DNA from: Fictibacillus sp. FJAT-27399
GTDB taxonomy: Bacteria > Bacillota > Bacilli > Bacillales > Fictibacillaceae
Reading direction: 5' to 3'
Assembly (NCBI RefSeq): GCF_001510655.1
Contig: NZ_LMVC01000002.1
Location: 1,028,379 to 1,092,378, forward strand
DNA: 64,000 nt
Both the position numbers and the translations under genes were made by a program. The notes below the pieces were generated by a model, which had not been told where the DNA came from, made no database searches, and saw nothing but the letters and a program-made list of their open reading frames with translations. Below are positions 36,933 through 45,319 of the stretch, in pieces. The first letter of the stretch is position 1, and the number at the start of each line of letters is the position of its first letter.

Positions 36933-38258
36933 ATGGCTACGGAAAAAATCTTAATGCCCCAGCTCGGGGAGAGCGTTACAGAAGGAACAATCAGCAAATG
37001 GCTTGTACAGCCTGGTGATCATATAAAGAAATACGATCCGCTTGCTGAAGTAATGACCGATAAGGTAAATGCAGAAATTCCTTCTTCATTTACTGGAGTT
37101 ATTAAAGAATTGTCTGCTCAGGAAGGCGACACACTCGCTGTAGGCGAGTTGATCTGTTATATCGATACGGAAAGCGGGACAGCGGAAAAAAGTAATGATC
37201 AAGCAGCACCAGCAGCTTCTTCTTCTGATAAAAAAGAAGAAGGAACGGCGACTGCTTCTGCAGAAACTGGGCTTCCTAAGCGGGACAAATCTGAGAAAAA
37301 CCGTTTTTCTCCAGCTGTCCTTCGAATAGCGGATGAACATAACATTGATCTGAACCAAGTGGAAGGTACCGGAATGAATGGCCGGATTACCCGCAAAGAT
37401 TTAATGAAATTGATTGAATCCGGTAATATTCCGGCACAAGGAACAACACCGGCTCAAGCTCCGATTCAGGAGGCAGCAAACGTCAAGGCCCCAGAACCAC
37501 AGGCGGCTCCTCAAACTGAAGCACCAAAACCAGCAGCATCGGTTGAAAGCCAGCCTGGCGATATTGAGATTCCAGTTACAGGTGTAAGAAAAGCGATTGC
37601 TGCCAACATGGTGAGGAGCAAACACGAAGCTCCTCATGCGTGGACGATGGTCGAAGTAGATGTTACTAACCTGGTGTCTTACCGCAATGGCGTGAAAAAC
37701 GATTTTAAATCAAAAGAAGGCTACAACTTAACGTTCCTGCCTTTCTTTATCAAAGCTGTCGTCGAATCACTGAAAGAATTCCCTCAATTGAATTCCATGT
37801 GGGCTGGCGATAAGATTATACAGAAGAAAGACATTAACATTTCTATCGCTGTAGCGACCGATACTGCACTTTACGTTCCTGTTATCAAACAGGCAGATGA
37901 GAAGAGCATCAAAGGTATAGCGCGTGAAGTGAAGGAACTGGCAGATAAAGTCCGTACGAACCGTTTGGGCGCTGATGATATGAAAGGCGGCACGTTCACT
38001 GTCAATAATACCGGCTCTTTTGGATCTGTCATGTCTACACCGATTATTAATTACCCGCAAGCAGCGATTCTTTCGGTAGAATCCATTGTAAAACGTCCGG
38101 TTGTTATAAATAACGGTATGATCGCAGTCCGTGATATGGTTAATCTTTGTTTGTCACTTGATCACCGCGTACTTGACGGACTTGTCTGCGGAAGGTTCCT
38201 TGCCCGTGTTAAAGAACGCTTGGAAAATATTTCGAGTGAAACAACATCTATTTATTAA
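36933..38258 (+). CDS. bkdB: Lipoamide acyltransferase (E2) of the BKD complex
   Basis: Core of the BKD complex. 441 aa: lipoyl domain with Lys44 in MTDKVNAEIP, an Ala/Pro-rich linker, E1/E3-binding domain (SPAVLRIADEHNIDLNQVEG, residues 127-146), second linker, and catalytic domain with His411 and Asp415 in DHRVLDG. GCAGGAGGG precedes the ATG. Products supply anteiso/iso fatty acid primers; terminator follows at 38328. Confidence 0.96.
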   Translation: MATEKILMPQLGESVTEGTISKWLVQPGDHIKKYDPLAEVMTDKVNAEIPSSFTGVIKELSAQEGDTLAVGELICYIDTESGTAEKSNDQAAPAASSSDKKEEGTATASAETGLPKRDKSEKNRFSPAVLRIADEHNIDLNQVEGTGMNGRITRKDLMKLIESGNIPAQGTTPAQAPIQEAANVKAPEPQAAPQTEAPKPAASVESQPGDIEIPVTGVRKAIAANMVRSKHEAPHAWTMVEVDVTNLVSYRNGVKNDFKSKEGYNLTFLPFFIKAVVESLKEFPQLNSMWAGDKIIQKKDINISIAVATDTALYVPVIKQADEKSIKGIAREVKELADKVRTNRLGADDMKGGTFTVNNTGSFGSVMSTPIINYPQAAILSVESIVKRPVVINNGMIAVRDMVNLCLSLDHRVLDGLVCGRFLARVKERLENISSETTSIY

Positions 38259-38327
38259 AAAGAGGTTTATGTGGGAATGAAAAGGGTAAGTAAGAAGTAT
38301 CAACACCTCCATACCCCATAACCCCCT

Positions 38328-38362
38328 AAAGAAAAGACGCTTCGGTAAGCGTCTTTTCTTTG
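38328..38362 (+). terminator. Terminator of the ptb-bkd operon
   Basis: AAAGAAAAGACGC and GCGTCTTTTCTTT form a 13-bp stem with a short TTCGGTAA loop. Confidence 0.9.
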
Positions 38363-38411
38363 TATTCATAGAGAAAACGGGTAAAATAAAGGTAGAAAGG
38401 GGAGGTCAGCA

Positions 38412-38843
38412 ATGAATTTAAATTTTAACTTTTTCATGAATGATGCCGTTGAATCAGCACGAAAAGAAATCGTAGAGGCTGGATATACGCAATTAACGAC
38501 GCCTGAAGAGGTAGATGAAGCACTAGCTAAAAATGGAACAACGTTGGTTATGATCAATTCTGTATGCGGATGCGCAGGCGGTATTGCCAGGCCGGCTGCT
38601 TCTTATTCAGTTAAGCAGGGTATCCGCCCGGATCATCTCGTTACCGTTTTTGCCGGACAGGATAAGGAAGCGACAGAGAAAGCGCGTTCTTATTTTACCG
38701 GTTATCCTCCTTCTTCCCCATCCTTTGCGCTTCTAAAAGATGGAGAAATTCAAACGATGGTACAAAGACACGAAATTGAAGGCGAAGAACCGATGGAAGT
38801 TGTCAATAAATTAATTAGTGCGTTTAATACCTATTGCAAATAA
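38412..38843 (+). CDS. brxB: Bacilliredoxin BrxB (YqiW)
   Basis: Thiol-disulfide protein that removes bacillithiol from S-bacillithiolated proteins after oxidative stress. 143 aa. The active-site CGC motif is Cys52-Gly-Cys54 in [13 protein letters not shown]. Start ATG follows GGGGAGGTC. Located between bkdB and the amino acid transporter, as yqiW is in B. subtilis. Confidence 0.93.
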   Translation: MNLNFNFFMNDAVESARKEIVEAGYTQLTTPEEVDEALAKNGTTLVMINSVCGCAGGIARPAASYSVKQGIRPDHLVTVFAGQDKEATEKARSYFTGYPPSSPSFALLKDGEIQTMVQRHEIEGEEPMEVVNKLISAFNTYCK

Positions 38844-38850
38844 ACATTTA

Positions 38851-38884
38851 AGACCCATTCTCTTTTAGAGGATGGGTTTTATTA
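38851..38884 (+). terminator. Terminator after brxB
   Basis: ACCCATTCTC and GAGGATGGGT pair imperfectly around a short loop, then TTTTATT. Confidence 0.75.
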
Positions 38885-39024
38885 TGCACTATCATGAATA
38901 GAAATACATTCGGAATTATCTAAAAACTAATATCACTCACTTTTTGTGTTAAAATACATTATATTGAATAAATATGAATGCATAAATTTTTTAGAGACAC
39001 TTTTTAAGAAAGTTGGGGGATATA

Positions 39025-40494
39025 ATGCTAAAAAGAACCTATGTATTGCTTTCACTTGCGCTATTGATCATTTTCAGTGCAGTGGGGGCTGTATTGCCAA
39101 TGGGCGAGCACCAGGCTTTAGCAAAAGAAAAACATAAAAAAACACTGGTGATGGGAACATCTGCCGATTATGCGCCTTATGAGTATATCGATACGACCAA
39201 AGGCAACAAAATCATTGGTTTTGATGTGGATGTGGCTAATCACATCGCGGACAAGCTTGGCTATAATCTCGTCATAAAAGATATGGATTTTAACGGGTTG
39301 GTTCCTGCACTTGATTCAAAGCGGGTCGATTTCGTCATGGCTGGCATGACGCCGAATGCAGAGCGGAAGAAGAAGGTGGATTTCTCAAACACCTACTATC
39401 AAGCTAAGCAACTGGTAGTTACAGATAATCCTAAAATTAAAACGATTCAGGATTTAAAAGGAAAAACAATTGGTGTCCAGCTAGGTTCCATCCAGGAAAA
39501 TGAAGCGAAAAAAATTGCTGATAAAGTGGACAAGGTTCATATTGAAAAAAGAAATAAAGTTCCTGACCTTGTACAGGAAATTATGTCAAAAAGATTTGAT
39601 GGAGCCGTTATTGAAGACGGAGTCGCTATTGAATATCTAAATAAAAACTCAGATTTAAGTGCTTTTGAAATACCTGATTCCGCATCTGCCGGTTCTGCGG
39701 TTGCCCTTCAAAAAGGAAGTAAGCTGACGGATGATTTTAATCAGCAGATTGCGCTGATGAAAAAGAATGGCGAGCTGGATAAAATCGCCAAGAAATGGTT
39801 TGAGCCGAAATCCAAGAAAAAAGCAGAGAAGAAATCGATTGTTGACTTTTCAACCATCATGCCATCTGTACCGTATATTTTAAAAGGCATATTAACGACC
39901 CTGAAATTTGTGGTTGTGTCCATTCTTTTAGGCTTTGTGCTTGGTACGATCCTTTCTCTGTTCAAAATAAGCAAAGTGAAAGTGCTTCGATGGGGAGCAG
40001 ACGCTTATACGTCCATCTTCCGTGGAACACCGCTTATTCTTCAGCTGCTCATCATCTATAATGCGACACCTCAGCTGACTGGATATAAAATCGAACCATT
40101 TCTTGCGGGTGTACTGACCTTTGGATTGAACTCAGCAGCTTACGTTTCCGAAATCATCAGGGCCGGAATCAATGGAGTTGATAAAGGGCAGCGTGAAGCT
40201 TCTATGGCGCTTGGGGTCTCCTATGGTTCAATGATGAGACAGATCATCCTTCCTCAAGCCTTGAAGAACATTCTGCCGGCACTGATGAACGAATTTATTA
40301 CCCTAACGAAGGAATCAGCCATCATTGCGGTGATTGGTACGACAGATATCATGAGGCGCGCACAGATTGTCGGGGCGGATACGTACCGTTATTTTGAGCC
40401 GCTGATAACTGCAGGAATCATCTATTATCTGATGGTAATGGCATTAACTGTTCTGGGACGAAAGCTTGAAAGGAGAATGAGCCGCGGTGATTAA
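39025..40494 (+). CDS. Polar amino acid ABC transporter: fused substrate-binding protein and permease
   Basis: 489-aa fusion. Residues 1-38 form a signal or anchor segment ([20 protein letters not shown]) with an ALA-K site but no lipobox Cys; residues 40-270 are a family 3 solute-binding domain ([26 protein letters not shown]); residues 285-485 are a HisMQ-type permease domain with the EAA-like loop [20 protein letters not shown]. Equivalent B. subtilis genes artP and artQ are separate, and there the binding protein is a lipoprotein. Glutamine or arginine is the likely substrate, unproven. ATG 39025 is preferred over TTG 39013, which precedes the GGGGG site. Overlaps the ATPase gene by 8 bases. 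Confidence 0.88.
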   Translation: MLKRTYVLLSLALLIIFSAVGAVLPMGEHQALAKEKHKKTLVMGTSADYAPYEYIDTTKGNKIIGFDVDVANHIADKLGYNLVIKDMDFNGLVPALDSKRVDFVMAGMTPNAERKKKVDFSNTYYQAKQLVVTDNPKIKTIQDLKGKTIGVQLGSIQENEAKKIADKVDKVHIEKRNKVPDLVQEIMSKRFDGAVIEDGVAIEYLNKNSDLSAFEIPDSASAGSAVALQKGSKLTDDFNQQIALMKKNGELDKIAKKWFEPKSKKKAEKKSIVDFSTIMPSVPYILKGILTTLKFVVVSILLGFVLGTILSLFKISKVKVLRWGADAYTSIFRGTPLILQLLIIYNATPQLTGYKIEPFLAGVLTFGLNSAAYVSEIIRAGINGVDKGQREASMALGVSYGSMMRQIILPQALKNILPALMNEFITLTKESAIIAVIGTTDIMRRAQIVGADTYRYFEPLITAGIIYYLMVMALTVLGRKLERRMSRGD

Positions 40495-41209
40495 AATCGA
40501 AAACCTTCATAAAAGATTTGGAAAAAACGAAGTATTAAAAGGCATTTCCACTGAGATCGGACAAGGCGAGGTCGTTGCGATCATCGGTCCTTCCGGCTCA
40601 GGGAAATCGACTTTCCTCCGATGTATAAACATGCTTGAAGAACCGACGGATGGAAAAATCTTATTCAAGGATCAGGAGGTAACTGCTCAAGCATCTAAAA
40701 TCCAGCAAGTCCGAAAGAAGATCGGGATGGTGTTTCAGCATTTTCATCTCTTTCCGCATATGACTGTAATGGACAACTTAACGTATGCACCGGTTACCGT
40801 TAATAAAGTTTCTAAACGCGAGGCAGAAGCAGCTGCCCGTGAGCTTCTGAAGAGAGTCGGTCTTGCTGATAAAGAAGCCGAATATCCCGGCAGGCTTTCC
40901 GGTGGCCAGAAGCAGCGTGTAGCGATTGCAAGAGCTCTTGCGATGAATCCGGAAGTAATGCTCTTTGATGAACCCACGTCTGCTCTTGATCCTGAGATGG
41001 TAAAGGAAGTACTTGACGTTATGAAATCCCTTGCTCAAAGCGGGATGACCATGGCCATCGTCACTCATGAGATGGGCTTCGCCAAGGAAGTGGCGGACCG
41101 TGTTCTATTTTTGGATGACGGTGTGCTTGTGGAAGATGCTGAGCCGGCTGAATTTTTTGAACAGCAAAAAACAGAAAGAGCGAAATCCTTTCTTGAAAAA
41201 GTATTATAA
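40487..41209 (+). CDS. artM: Polar amino acid ABC transporter ATPase (ArtM/GlnQ-type)
   Basis: 240-aa ATPase for the fused binding protein-permease. Walker [11 protein letters not shown]-loop [11 protein letters not shown], signature [15 protein letters not shown], Walker [15 protein letters not shown] and switch His in [12 protein letters not shown] start at 40487 lies inside the end of the upstream gene, with AGGAGA ten bases before. Terminator immediately downstream. Confidence 0.94.
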   Translation: MIKIENLHKRFGKNEVLKGISTEIGQGEVVAIIGPSGSGKSTFLRCINMLEEPTDGKILFKDQEVTAQASKIQQVRKKIGMVFQHFHLFPHMTVMDNLTYAPVTVNKVSKREAEAAARELLKRVGLADKEAEYPGRLSGGQKQRVAIARALAMNPEVMLFDEPTSALDPEMVKEVLDVMKSLAQSGMTMAIVTHEMGFAKEVADRVLFLDDGVLVEDAEPAEFFEQQKTERAKSFLEKVL

Positions 41210-41235
41210 GAGACCTTTTCAGGTCTCTTTTTTTG
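41209..41235 (+). terminator. Terminator of the amino acid transporter operon
   Basis: AGAGACC and GGTCTCT stem, 6-base loop, seven Ts. Confidence 0.88.
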
Positions 41236-41239
41236 CTGG

Positions 41240-41470
41240 AAGTAATGTCCAGCTCCAGCACCCAAAGCTGAAAACATGTTTTTTGTTTTCAGCATAAAAG
41301 ATGAAATATGAATCTTATTTCATCCCTGGTCCTTGAAAGATGAAAAGTTAATATCTCTTTTTCATCCTTGGTCGCCTCACTCTTACTTCACAACACAAAC
41401 TACGTGTTGCTGTGTAAGAATTCCAGCGCTTGTCGGACCTAACAGGGCGCTTCCGCTTTTCTATGTGCAT
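41240..41470. repeat. Remnant of a dispersed intergenic repeat
   Basis: Segments such as CCAGCTCCAGCACC near 41250 and CGGACCTAACAGGGCGC with a following CTTCCGCTTTTCT near 41434-41462 resemble a repeat recalled from Bacillus intergenic regions, here interrupted by the hairpin cluster. Recognition is from memory and boundaries are approximate. Confidence 0.35.
41267..41373. repeat. Cluster of three hairpins in the artM-yqjA intergenic region
   Basis: Three inverted repeats in a row: GCTGAAAAC/GTTTTCAGC (41267-41293), GATGAAAT/ATTTCATC (41300-41324) and GATGAAAA/TTTTTCATC (41339-41366). Units two and three are imperfect direct copies, each ending CATCCyTGGTC. No reading frame or gene is seen in 41236-41541. 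Confidence 0.6.
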
Positions 41471-41541
41471 GTGAAAATTCTTTCTGCCGCATGCTAAACA
41501 TGAGATAATCGTTGGGAGTACAGCAAGAAAGGAAGGCTAAT

Positions 41542-42501
41542 ATGCCAGCAATCAAAATCGGCTACAGGACGGTAAAGACAGCAATCGGGACGGCTCTTGC
41601 TATCGGCATCGCTCAGTGGTTGGGTCTGGAATTCTACAGCTCCGCAGGAATATTAACAATTCTTTGTGTTAAAGTGACGCAGAAACGGTCCTTGATCAGT
41701 TCCTGGGAACGGTTTGCGGCATGTATTATCGGTATATTGTTTGCCGCGGTTTTTTTCAATGTTCTAGGGTACCATCCTTGGAGCATCGGGCTGCTGATCC
41801 TGATGTTTATCCCTGTCCTTGTTGCCTTAAACCTTAAGGAAGGCATCATTACAAGTTCGGTAATCATTCTTCATCTGTATACACTGGAATACCTCAGCTG
41901 GAAAGCGGTAGGGAATGAAGTTGCCCTGATTTGTATCGGAATCGGCATGGCCCTTATCGTCAACTTGTATATGCCAAGCATGGAACATACCGTTAAGAAG
42001 ATCCAGTCGGACCTCGAGGAACAATTCAAATCCATCTTTCTTGAGTTTCGGGACTATCTGTATGACCATAACCATCTTTGGGACGGGCATGAGATCACTA
42101 AAGCGGCCCAGCTGATCGATGAGGGGAAGGATCTTGCTTTCCGTGATGTGGAGAATCATACGGTACGCTATGAAAATGAATATTACCTTTATTTCAGGAT
42201 GAGGGAAAAGCAGCTTGAACTGATCGAGAGGATGATGCCGATCCTTTCTTCTATTGATCAGAGATATATGCAGGGGTACATCCTTGGAAATTTCTTCAAT
42301 GAATTGAGCGAAGCCGTACATCCGGGCAATACGGCAGTCATCTATCTTGATAGTATTGAAAAATTGAGAGGCAAGTTCCGAGAGATGGATTTGCCGAAAG
42401 ACCGGGAAGAATTTGAGACAAGATCGAAGCTGCTTCATCTTTTAAATGAGATTGAGCGTTACTTGCAGATTAAGAAAAGCTTTAAGAAAAGTGATATTTA
42501 G
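41542..42501 (+). CDS. yqjA: YqjA, aromatic acid exporter family membrane protein
   Basis: 319-aa protein. The first ~145 residues carry four to five membrane helices (IGTALAIGIAQWL, FAACIIGILFAAVFFNVLGY, SIGLLILMFIPVLVAL, VALICIGIGMALIVNLY); the rest is a helical cytoplasmic domain of the DUF939/ArAE type. Probable efflux protein, substrate unknown. ATG 41542 follows AAAGGAAGGC; the earlier frame from 41512 has no ribosome binding site. Confidence 0.85.
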   Translation: MPAIKIGYRTVKTAIGTALAIGIAQWLGLEFYSSAGILTILCVKVTQKRSLISSWERFAACIIGILFAAVFFNVLGYHPWSIGLLILMFIPVLVALNLKEGIITSSVIILHLYTLEYLSWKAVGNEVALICIGIGMALIVNLYMPSMEHTVKKIQSDLEEQFKSIFLEFRDYLYDHNHLWDGHEITKAAQLIDEGKDLAFRDVENHTVRYENEYYLYFRMREKQLELIERMMPILSSIDQRYMQGYILGNFFNELSEAVHPGNTAVIYLDSIEKLRGKFREMDLPKDREEFETRSKLLHLLNEIERYLQIKKSFKKSDI

Positions 42502-42503
42502 TG

Positions 42504-42538
42504 CAAAAAAAATAAGCCGCAAAGGCTTATTTTTTTTG
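42504..42538. terminator. Bidirectional terminator between yqjA and the Prli42-like gene
   Basis: AAATAAGCC and GGCTTATTT with a 5-base loop, flanked by A8 and T8 runs, serving both convergent genes. Confidence 0.85.
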
Positions 42539-42545
42539 GTTTTTA

Positions 42546-42638
42546 TTAGAACAATGCACTTATCCCCGTCAGCAAGGTTGTCAGCAGCAAGGAGCCAAGC
42601 ATGATAAAGACTATGGTTTTTATTAATTTTCGAGACAT
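42546..42638 (-). CDS. prli42: Prli42-like stressosome-associated miniprotein
   Basis: A 30-aa frame on the minus strand, too short for ordinary ORF calling: a basic N terminus (MSRKLIK) and one membrane helix (TIVFIMLGSLLLTTLLTGIS) ending ALF. This is the build of Prli42, the membrane miniprotein found in Listeria to anchor the stressosome and sense oxidative stress, conserved in Firmicutes. AAGGAGGG lies five bases before the ATG at 42638 (a second ATG at 42641 is closer and less likely). A terminator sits directly behind it. The identification is by pattern and remembered sequence, not a search. Confidence 0.75.
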   Translation of the reverse strand: MSRKLIKTIVFIMLGSLLLTTLLTGISALF

Positions 42639-42733
42639 CATTACCCTCCTTATCCAATTATTATTGTACAAGGAATTGAACAGTGTAACAAGATTTCCTT
42701 CCATCTGTCTATAATTTTAGCAATTTTGGCAGG

Positions 42734-42747
42734 AAAAAGCGTTTTCA
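42734..42747 (+). promoter_or_regulatory. Candidate cre (CcpA) site before the methylmalonyl-CoA operon
   Basis: AAAAAGCGTTTTCA matches a cre consensus (TGAAAGCGTTTTCA) at 12 of 14 positions, missing the first TG. It lies downstream of a TATAAT at 42710 and 58 bp before the mutase gene, so carbon catabolite repression is plausible. Confidence 0.4.
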
Positions 42748-42804
42748 AAAAGAAAGTAATGTAAGAAAGAAAATGTCGAATGATAGGTTATAGGAGGCAG
42801 CCAT

Positions 42805-44448
42805 ATGAGCAAGCATCAGGAGAGAGTAAAGAATTGGAAGCTGGCAACAGAGAAAAGCATGCAGCGGTTTCCAGAACGAAAGCAAACATTTGAAACGAGT
42901 TCAAAGTTTGAGATTGACCGGCTTTATGGAGCAGAAGCAGAAGATTACGATATAGAGAAACTTGGATTGCCTGGCGAATATCCCTATACTAGGGGTATAC
43001 AGCCAACGATGTACAGGGCCCGCTACTGGACGATGAGGCAATATGCCGGCTTTGGTTCTGCTGAAGAGACCAACAAGCGGTTCCGCTACCTGTTAAAACA
43101 AGGGCAAACGGGTCTTTCCGTCGCTTTTGATCTTCCTACCCAGATCGGCTATGACTCTGATCATGCGATGTCCAAGGGAGAAGTAGGGAAGGTAGGGGTA
43201 GCCATCGATTCATTGGAAGATATGGAAGCGCTTTTACGGGATATCCCGCTGGATCAGGTCAGTACTTCGATGACAATCAATGCACCTGCATCCGTCTTGC
43301 TGGCAATGTACATTGCTGTGGCAGAAAAGCAAGGTGTTTCTTCAGAAAAAATATCCGGTACGATTCAGAATGATATTTTAAAAGAGTACATTGCGAGGGG
43401 AACGTATATTTTTCCTCCTAAGCCGTCTATGCGCCTCATCACGGATATATTTGCATATTGCAAGGAACAGGTACCGAAATGGAACACCATAAGTATATCA
43501 GGCTACCATATCCGCGAAGCCGGGGCGAATGCTGTTCAAGAGCTGGCATTTACGATTGCCAATGGAAAAGCGTATGTCGATGCAGCCTTGGAAGCCGGAT
43601 TGAACATCGATGACTTTGCACCGAGGCTGGCGTTTTTCTTTAACGCCCATAATCAGTTCTTTGAGGAAGTCGCCAAGTTCAGGGCAGCCAGAAGAATATG
43701 GGCCAAACTTATGAAGGAACATTATCAGGCAAAGAACCCGAAGAGCTGGCAGCTTCGTTTTCACACCCAAACAGGCGGCTCTACGCTGACGGCCCAGCAG
43801 CCTGATAACAATATTGTCCGTGTAACCCTTCAGGCGCTGTCAGCCGTAATGGGTGGCACTCAAAGCCTGCATACGAATTCGAGGGATGAAGCACTCGCCC
43901 TTCCGACCGAGGATTCTGCGAGAATCGCGTTAAGAACTCAGCAGATCATCGCCCATGAGAGCGGGGTGGCGGATACGGTGGATCCTCTGGCCGGATCTTA
44001 TTATGTGGAGCACCTGACGGATGTCATGGAGGAAGAAGTCAAACTTTATCTTGAAAAAATCGAATCACTGGGCGGAGCAGTGGCTGCTGTTGAACAAGGT
44101 TACATGCAGCGCGAAATTCATCATACGTCTTATGAAATACAAAAGGCGATTGAAAAAGGGGATGAAGTCATCGTAGGCATGAATTCATTCACGGTTGATA
44201 ATGAAGTCCAGCCTGAACTTTTAAGAGTCGATCCAACACTGGGGGAGAAGCAAAAAGAAAAGCTGAACCGTTTGAAGTCTGCGAGGGACCACGACCGAGT
44301 GAGCGCTCGGTTGGATGCGCTGCGCCAAGGTGCTCAAGGAGCAGAAAATCTTATGCCGCTCATTTTGGACTGTGTGCGTGATTATTGCACGATCGGAGAG
44401 ATCTGCGGCATCCTCCGGGAAGAGTTTGGGGAATTTACAGGAATATAG
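42805..44448 (+). CDS. Methylmalonyl-CoA mutase large (catalytic) subunit
   Basis: 547-aa TIM-barrel subunit without its own B12 domain. Interconverts (R)-methylmalonyl-CoA and succinyl-CoA. [17 protein letters not shown] contains Tyr70 and [10 protein letters not shown] contains Arg198; these correspond to the Tyr/Arg pair that selects methylmalonyl-CoA, whereas isobutyryl-CoA mutases carry other residues. Also seen: [12 protein letters not shown] and [19 protein letters not shown] precedes the ATG. The B12-binding part is encoded by the next gene. Confidence 0.88.
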   Translation: MSKHQERVKNWKLATEKSMQRFPERKQTFETSSKFEIDRLYGAEAEDYDIEKLGLPGEYPYTRGIQPTMYRARYWTMRQYAGFGSAEETNKRFRYLLKQGQTGLSVAFDLPTQIGYDSDHAMSKGEVGKVGVAIDSLEDMEALLRDIPLDQVSTSMTINAPASVLLAMYIAVAEKQGVSSEKISGTIQNDILKEYIARGTYIFPPKPSMRLITDIFAYCKEQVPKWNTISISGYHIREAGANAVQELAFTIANGKAYVDAALEAGLNIDDFAPRLAFFFNAHNQFFEEVAKFRAARRIWAKLMKEHYQAKNPKSWQLRFHTQTGGSTLTAQQPDNNIVRVTLQALSAVMGGTQSLHTNSRDEALALPTEDSARIALRTQQIIAHESGVADTVDPLAGSYYVEHLTDVMEEEVKLYLEKIESLGGAVAAVEQGYMQREIHHTSYEIQKAIEKGDEVIVGMNSFTVDNEVQPELLRVDPTLGEKQKEKLNRLKSARDHDRVSARLDALRQGAQGAENLMPLILDCVRDYCTIGEICGILREEFGEFTGI

Positions 44449-44470
44449 ACAGACAGGAGTGGGAAGAACA

Positions 44471-45319
44471 ATGAATAAGAAAATACGTGTGCTGGTAGCA
44501 AAGCCAGGGCTTGACGGGCATGACCGCGGAGCTCTTGTGATCTCTCAGGCTCTTCGTGATTATGGGATGGAGGTCATTTATACCGGCCTTCGCCAGACGC
44601 CAGAACAAATTGTAGCTGCTGCTGTGCAGGAAGATGTGGATGCCATCGGTTTATCTTGTCTGTCTGGAGCACATAATGAACTGTTTCCTGAGGTGATGTC
44701 GCTTTTAAAACAGCGGGGAGCAGAGGATATTATCGTAATAGGAGGCGGTGTTATCCCCTGGGAGGACATTCCTTTCCTTGAATCAGCGGGCGTAAGAAAG
44801 ATATTTACACCCGGCACACCAACGGTTGAAACCGCTAAATTCATTGAGGCAGCCGTGCTCGAGCGGGATGGTTATCCAGCACCAGCAGGCATGGAACCGC
44901 CAAAAAAAATCGACCATATCGGCATAGCCGTCGAATCCCTCGATGAGGTTCTTCCGTTTTATGTGAACACACTCGGTCTTAAGCTTGAAGCTGTCGAAGA
45001 CGTGAAGTCTCAAAAGGTAAAGGTAGCTTTTTTGAAGATCGGCCAGACACGGCTGGAGCTTCTAGAGCCAATGGATGAACAGAGTCCGATCCGGCAATTT
45101 ATTATCAAACGCGGACAGGGGGTCCACCATGTCGCTCTAGGTGTGGAAGATATTGCTTCGAGAATCGAAGAATTGAAGAAAGCCGGTGTTAACATGATTC
45201 AGGATCAGCCGGTGAAAGGTGCGGGCGGGGCATCCATCGCATTCATCCATCCATCTTCTACTCATAAGGTGCTGTTTGAACTGTGCGAAAAACACGAAAA
45301 GGGAGGAGGAGTGTCCTGA
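44471..45319 (+). CDS. Fusion of B12-binding mutase subunit and methylmalonyl-CoA epimerase
   Basis: 282 aa. Residues 1-137 form a cobalamin-binding Rossmann domain with the DxHxxG motif (Asp15-Gly-His17-Asp-Arg-Gly20), SCLSGAH and GGGVIP. Residues 145-275 are a vicinal-oxygen-chelate epimerase with metal ligands His149 (IDHIGIAV), Glu196 (RLELLEP), His220 (VHHVALGV) and Glu270 (LFELCE). One polypeptide thus supplies the mutase cofactor domain and racemises its substrate. The ATG at 44471 follows a weak GGAGTGGGAAG site; the frame from 44315 overlaps the mutase. TGATG overlap with the next gene. Confidence 0.88.
   Translation: MNKKIRVLVAKPGLDGHDRGALVISQALRDYGMEVIYTGLRQTPEQIVAAAVQEDVDAIGLSCLSGAHNELFPEVMSLLKQRGAEDIIVIGGGVIPWEDIPFLESAGVRKIFTPGTPTVETAKFIEAAVLERDGYPAPAGMEPPKKIDHIGIAVESLDEVLPFYVNTLGLKLEAVEDVKSQKVKVAFLKIGQTRLELLEPMDEQSPIRQFIIKRGQGVHHVALGVEDIASRIEELKKAGVNMIQDQPVKGAGGASIAFIHPSSTHKVLFELCEKHEKGGGVS

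Noticed and set aside
41827-42438. 203-aa minus-strand frame opposite yqjA
   Set aside because: Antisense shadow; yqjA has a ribosome binding site, membrane helices and known synteny.
42442-42657. 71-aa minus-strand frame overlapping the Prli42-like gene
   Set aside because: Different frame from the 30-aa gene; no ribosome binding site at its start and it runs through the terminator.
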